A stretch of DNA of 64,000 nucleotides from Clostridiaceae bacterium (lineage in GTDB: Bacteria > Bacillota > Clostridia > Lachnospirales > Lachnospiraceae), in NCBI GenBank assembly GCA_009911065.1, contig QXWR01000019.1:26466-90465 (forward strand). The letters are read 5' to 3'. Shown here in pieces: positions 60,681-64,000 of this stretch. The number at the start of each line of letters is the position of its first letter. Positions within the stretch are counted from its first letter, which is position 1. Position numbers and translations under genes: made by a program. A model generated the notes under the pieces. The model did not search any database, had not been told where the DNA came from, and saw nothing but the letters and a program-made list of their open reading frames with translations.

Positions 60681-63092
60681 TTATTTACACACCAGATTAA
60701 TAATCCGCCCCGGCACGTAGATTTCCTTCACAATGGTTCCCGAAATCTTATCTGCCACAGCTGCTTTTCCGGCTGCAATGGCATCCTCTTTCGACACGCC
60801 CACAGGCAGAGAAACCACACCTCTGGCCTTTCCATTCACCTGAACACCGATTTCAATTTCATCCTCTTTCATGGCCTCCTCTTCCCATTCCGGCCATTGG
60901 GCATGAAATACACTGCCGACTCCTCCAAGCTGCTCCCACACTTCCTCGCCCATATGAGGTGCAAAAGGCGCCAAAAGAATTGTAAAGGTTCTCAACGTCT
61001 CCAAATCCATACCACCGGCCTTTTTGGCCAGCTCCATCATCTTATTGTTATACTCCATAAATCCGGAAATTACCGTATTTAAGCTGAACTGATTGAACCG
61101 CTGTTCAATATCAAAAATTAGCTTATGACGCAGCCGCACCATCTCCTTGGTCTCTGGTACATTTTTGTCCTTGCTGGACTGAACCAGGTTCCAGAAACGG
61201 TTCAGGAAACGGGATACACCCTCAATCCCCCGCTCATCCCACTCTGCATCCAGCTCTGGCGGACCTACAAACAATTCATACATCCGCAGAGAATCACATC
61301 CATAGTCTCGCACCAGATCGTCAGGAGACACCACATTTCCTTTTGACTTGCTCATCTTAATGCCGTTCTTTCCAGTAATCATTCCCTGGTTAAACAGCTT
61401 GGTAAACGGCTCATCAAAATCAATCACTCCAATATCACACAGGAACTTAGTGTAAAACCGGGAGTATAAAAGATGCAGCACGGCATGTTCCACACCGCCA
61501 ATATACATATCCACTGGCAAATATTTGTCTGCCTTCTCTCTGGACACCAGCTCCTTGTCATTATGACTGTCCACATATCTTAGGAAATACCAAGAGGAGC
61601 CTGCCCACTGGGGCATGGTATTGGTCTCCCGTTTAGCCGGACCGCCGCACTTGGGACAGGTACAGTTTACCCACTCATCAATAGCCGCTAAAGGAGACTC
61701 TCCTGTTCCTGTAGGCTGATAGCTTTCCACCTCAGGAAGCTTCAAGGGAAGCTCTTCTTCCGGTACTGCCACATTGCCGCACTTGGGACAATGAATAATG
61801 GGAATCGGCTCTCCCCAGTACCGCTGTCTGGAAAACACCCAGTCACGCAGCTTGTAATTGACGGTCTTTTTTCCCAGTCCTCTGGACTCAATCATGGTAG
61901 GAGCTTCTTTTTTCAGCACAGCAGACTCCATGCCGTTCCACTCTCCAGAGTTGATCATGGTTCCGCTGGCTTCTGTGTAAGCTTCCGTCATGTCCGGAAT
62001 CTCTTTTCCATCTTTTGCAATTACCTGAATAATAGGAATATTAAACTTTTTCGCAAATTCAAAATCCCGGTCATCATGGGCAGGCACACACATGATCGCG
62101 CCGGTACCGTAATCAGCCAACACATAATCTGACAGCCAGATAGGCACTTTTGCCCCATTTAAAGGATTGATGGCATAACTTCCTGTAAATACGCCGGTCT
62201 TCTCCTTGTCCTGCATCCGGTCCACATTGGACTTCATAGAAGCGTCATAAATGTACTTTTCCACCGCTTCCTCTGTCTCTGGTGTGGCAAGCCCTTTTGC
62301 CAGCCTATGCTCAGGAGCCAGTACCATAAAAGTAGCTCCGTATAATGTGTCTGGTCTGGTGGTGTAAACGGTGATCTTCTCATCCTTTCCATCCACTGCA
62401 AAGTCTACCTCTGCCCCGTAAGACTTTCCAATCCACTCGGTCTGCATTTTCTTAACCTTTTCCGGCCAGTCCAGCTTATCCAAATCTTGTAACAGCCGCT
62501 CTGCATAGGCAGTGATTTTTAACATCCATTGACGCAGATTTTTCTTTGTCACCGTAGCTCCGCAGCGCTCACAGCATCCATTGACCACTTCTTCGTTGGC
62601 AAGGCCGGTCTTACAGGATGGACACCAGTTAATGGGAAATTCTTTCTCATAAGCCAGACCCTTTTTAAACATCTGTACAAAAATCCACTGAGTCCACTTG
62701 TAAAATGCCGGGTCTGTGGTGTTGACTTCCATATCCCAATCATAGATTGATGCAATTTGGTTAATCTGCCTTTTAATATTTTTTACATTCTCTGCCGTGG
62801 AGATGGCTGGATGAATGCCCATCTTGATGGCATAATTCTCTGCCGGAAGGCCAAAAGCGTCCCATCCCATGGGATGAATCACGTAATGTCCCTTTAAAAT
62901 CTGATAACGGCTCCACACATCTGAGATCACGTATCCTCTCCAATGTCCCACGTGAAGTCCGCTTCCAGACGGATAGGGAAACATGTCAAGACAATAATAC
63001 TTTGGTTTCTTACCGTCATCTACATTAATGGGATTTTTCTCCCAGTTTTCACGCCACTTTTTCTCAATGGCGCTGTGATTATAACCTGCCAT
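60681..63092 (-). CDS. leuS: Leucyl-tRNA synthetase (803 aa)
   Basis: Class Ia synthetase charging tRNA-Leu. HIGH motif as HVGH in YPSGSGLHVGHWRGYV; zinc-ribbon cysteines in NWCPSCKTGL and CCERCG; CP1 editing domain with VYTTRPDTLYGATFMVLAPE; KMSKS in KMSKSKGNVV; anticodon-binding domain near the C-terminus. The start is the ATG at 63092 with AGGAGG 9 bases upstream; the frame stays open into the T-box leader but that is not coding. Regulated by the upstream T-box. Confidence 0.97.
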   Translation of the reverse strand: MAGYNHSAIEKKWRENWEKNPINVDDGKKPKYYCLDMFPYPSGSGLHVGHWRGYVISDVWSRYQILKGHYVIHPMGWDAFGLPAENYAIKMGIHPAISTAENVKNIKRQINQIASIYDWDMEVNTTDPAFYKWTQWIFVQMFKKGLAYEKEFPINWCPSCKTGLANEEVVNGCCERCGATVTKKNLRQWMLKITAYAERLLQDLDKLDWPEKVKKMQTEWIGKSYGAEVDFAVDGKDEKITVYTTRPDTLYGATFMVLAPEHRLAKGLATPETEEAVEKYIYDASMKSNVDRMQDKEKTGVFTGSYAINPLNGAKVPIWLSDYVLADYGTGAIMCVPAHDDRDFEFAKKFNIPIIQVIAKDGKEIPDMTEAYTEASGTMINSGEWNGMESAVLKKEAPTMIESRGLGKKTVNYKLRDWVFSRQRYWGEPIPIIHCPKCGNVAVPEEELPLKLPEVESYQPTGTGESPLAAIDEWVNCTCPKCGGPAKRETNTMPQWAGSSWYFLRYVDSHNDKELVSREKADKYLPVDMYIGGVEHAVLHLLYSRFYTKFLCDIGVIDFDEPFTKLFNQGMITGKNGIKMSKSKGNVVSPDDLVRDYGCDSLRMYELFVGPPELDAEWDERGIEGVSRFLNRFWNLVQSSKDKNVPETKEMVRLRHKLIFDIEQRFNQFSLNTVISGFMEYNNKMMELAKKAGGMDLETLRTFTILLAPFAPHMGEEVWEQLGGVGSVFHAQWPEWEEEAMKEDEIEIGVQVNGKARGVVSLPVGVSKEDAIAAGKAAVADKISGTIVKEIYVPGRIINLVCK

Positions 63093-63197
63093 AATCCTTT
63101 TCCTCCTATCTGTTTTTGCGTACCGCTCTGTGTTTGCGTATTTCTGTGTTTGTGTGTACTGCGTAATACTTTTTGATGCCGCCTCCAATGCAATCAC

Positions 63198-63480
63198 AAA
63201 AAAACTGCGTCTCCGGATTTTTTCCAGAGACGCAGACCTTTTCTGCGCGGTACCACTCTGCTTCATGTTTGCCATGCTCTCTCATCAGCCTTCCGGTGCA
63301 AAACAACTTTCTAGTACTTCGTTACATTCATTTTGAAGTAAATCGTACTAGAGTGTGTCGCCTTATTGTAATCTTTGATCTTGCAAAGATTATCCCTATT
63401 GTCCATACGACCGTATCCGGCTGTCTCCCTGATAACGGTGGGAATCCGTCCTGACCTACCCAAAGACTGTCTGTCCCGCA
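63198..63480 (-). promoter_or_regulatory. T-box leader of leuS
   Basis: The minus strand carries the T-box sequence AGAGTGGTACCGCG (63259-63246) followed by a terminator, CTGCGTCTCTGG / CCGGAGACGCAG and seven T (63235-63198). A perfect stem AATCTTTG / CAAAGATT (63370-63391) fits stem III. Stem I should lie in 63395-63480. Uncharged tRNA-Leu would pair with the T-box bulge and prevent termination. I did not place the specifier codon with certainty. A dispersed repeat copy sits between stem III and the antiterminator. Confidence 0.88.
63309..63360 (-). repeat. Dispersed repeat copy 9, inside the leuS leader
   Basis: The minus strand reads CGACACACTCTAGTACGATT, then TTCAAAATGAATGTAACGAA and GTACTAG; it aligns with copies 2 and 3. 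It forms its own CTAGTACTTC-like inverted repeat within the transcribed leader. Confidence 0.65.
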
Positions 63481-63508
63481 CATCACACTGCAATCATGGC
63501 AAATTAAA

Positions 63509-63688
63509 TTATCTTATAAAAAATTCGCCTGCAATCACCTCTGCCTGCACATATGCCAGAACATACCTGCCTTCTTCAGCCGGCTGCTCCAAAACCAGTT
63601 CCGTCTTCTTCCCTGTCCGCCTCACACCACCCGGCGGCTCTCTGTACAGTTCCTGAAAACCTACTCCTTTTCTTCTCAGCATTGTCAT
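63509..63688 (-). CDS. Small ORF upstream of leuS (59 aa)
   Basis: MTMLRRKGVGFQELYREPPG ... RYVLAYVQAEVIAGEFFIR, basic N-terminal half and amphipathic C-terminal half. Codon use looks coding. There is no convincing ribosome-binding site before either ATG (63688 or 63682). It ends about 30 bases before the T-box leader; the likely leuS promoter (TTGCAG, 17 bases, TAATTT) would overlap its last codons. Not recognised. Confidence 0.4.
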   Translation of the reverse strand: MTMLRRKGVGFQELYREPPGGVRRTGKKTELVLEQPAEEGRYVLAYVQAEVIAGEFFIR

Positions 63689-63885
63689 TTGCTGGTACTA
63701 AATTTAACATAGTTAGAAATAGATGTCAAGGTTTTCATATCAAATTTTGCAACCTGCCATGGCTGTAAGTTTGGGAGTAGTGGAGATTATTTTCATTGAG
63801 GTGGTCATTTTTCAGAAGTAAAATCAAAATCGCGCAGAAAGGAGGTTTATCAGAAGAAAAAAGGACGATTTTTCATCCTAGGCTC

Positions 63886-63915
63886 TTGCAATAGATAGAA
63901 AAAATACATTATAAT
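63886..63915 (+). promoter_or_regulatory. Promoter of the final plus-strand gene
   Basis: TTGCAA (63886-63891), 18-base spacer, TATAAT (63910-63915). Confidence 0.6.
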
Positions 63916-63933
63916 GAAAGGAAAGAAGTGCAT

Positions 63934-64000
63934 ATGGGAGCAATCGCATATCAAAATAAGGATATTGCCTCCAAACTGACCGCAGAACTTCTGGTGGGAA
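63934..64000 (+). CDS. Start of an unidentified gene (runs off the window)
   Basis: Only 22 codons are visible: MGAIAYQNKDIASKLTAELL and two more. AAAGGA lies about 11 bases before the ATG, and a promoter is placed just upstream. The opening resembles hypothetical proteins common in Lachnospiraceae, but too little is present to name it. Confidence 0.6.
   Translation, partial: MGAIAYQNKDIASKLTAELLVG

Noticed and set aside
63093..63275. N-terminal extension of leuS through the leader
   Set aside because: The extended frame crosses the T-box terminator; the ATG at 63092 has AGGAGG and begins the conserved N-terminus.
34367..63360. Dispersed repeat considered as a CRISPR array
   Set aside because: Copies are scattered over 60 kb, variable in length and orientation, with no regular spacers and no cas genes.

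Overview
The window looks like a chromosomal segment of an anaerobic, spore-forming Clostridia member, most likely Lachnospiraceae. The reasons are an oxygen-independent ribonucleotide reductase (nrdD), spo0A, acetate kinase, a T-box leader on leuS, strong AGGAGG ribosome-binding sites, and Firmicute families (YerC, DUF1836, DUF1700/HAAS with PadR, YitT). The family assignment is inference; no rRNA or tRNA gene was seen.

Layout. 1-12.3 kb is core on the minus strand: pgk and gap, a Na/phosphate symporter, (plus) a PHP histidinol phosphatase, then rpsO-pnp with a translationally coupled M14 carboxypeptidase, a LytTR protein, a divergent PAP2 protein, glgA and spo0A. 12.5-17.4 kb holds a DUF1538 membrane protein with a tandem-PII partner, mntP, and a PadR-HAAS-membrane operon with a clear promoter and operator. 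17.6-20.3 kb is a decayed mobile region: the 3' end of an SNF2-type helicase of an integrative element, a broken DUF4238 gene, an intact DUF1016/PDDEXK nuclease and the remnant of a second one. 20.7-26.8 kb carries a secreted protein, a 57-aa [2Fe-2S] protein, YitT, a DUF362 ferredoxin-like protein and nrdD behind two NrdR boxes. 27.0-32.2 kb is a J-like/TPR giant protein followed by an HscC-type Hsp70. 32.3-39.6 kb has ackA, DUF1836, YerC, a HAD phosphatase, a polar amino acid ABC transporter and an orphan NMT1-like lipoprotein. 39.6-43.4 kb is an unusual three-gene set: a DNA methyltransferase and two zinc-ribbon/TM/LRR proteins. 43.5-47.6 kb has ABC-F, EamA and SGNH genes. 48.0-55.0 kb is a catabolic-looking locus: two LysR regulators divergent from tctCBA, then DUF3237 and an esterase. 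55.2-60.6 kb is accessory: a decayed Rpn nuclease gene, an integrase remnant, YdeI-like, a TPR protein, a small unknown and an AAA/PD-(D/E)XK protein. 60.7-63.5 kb is leuS with its T-box. A small ORF and the start of one more plus-strand gene close the window.

Two themes cross the regions. First, a dispersed intergenic repeat (core RTGTCTGAAAATT and ACACRCTC, with an inverted repeat of AGTACTTC) occurs at about nine sites, including inside the leuS T-box leader and over a stop codon. Second, several regulatory circuits can be read directly: NrdR boxes, a PadR operator inside a consensus promoter, CTATTAG elements in the LysR/tct divergent region, an 0A box at spo0A, and the leuS T-box.
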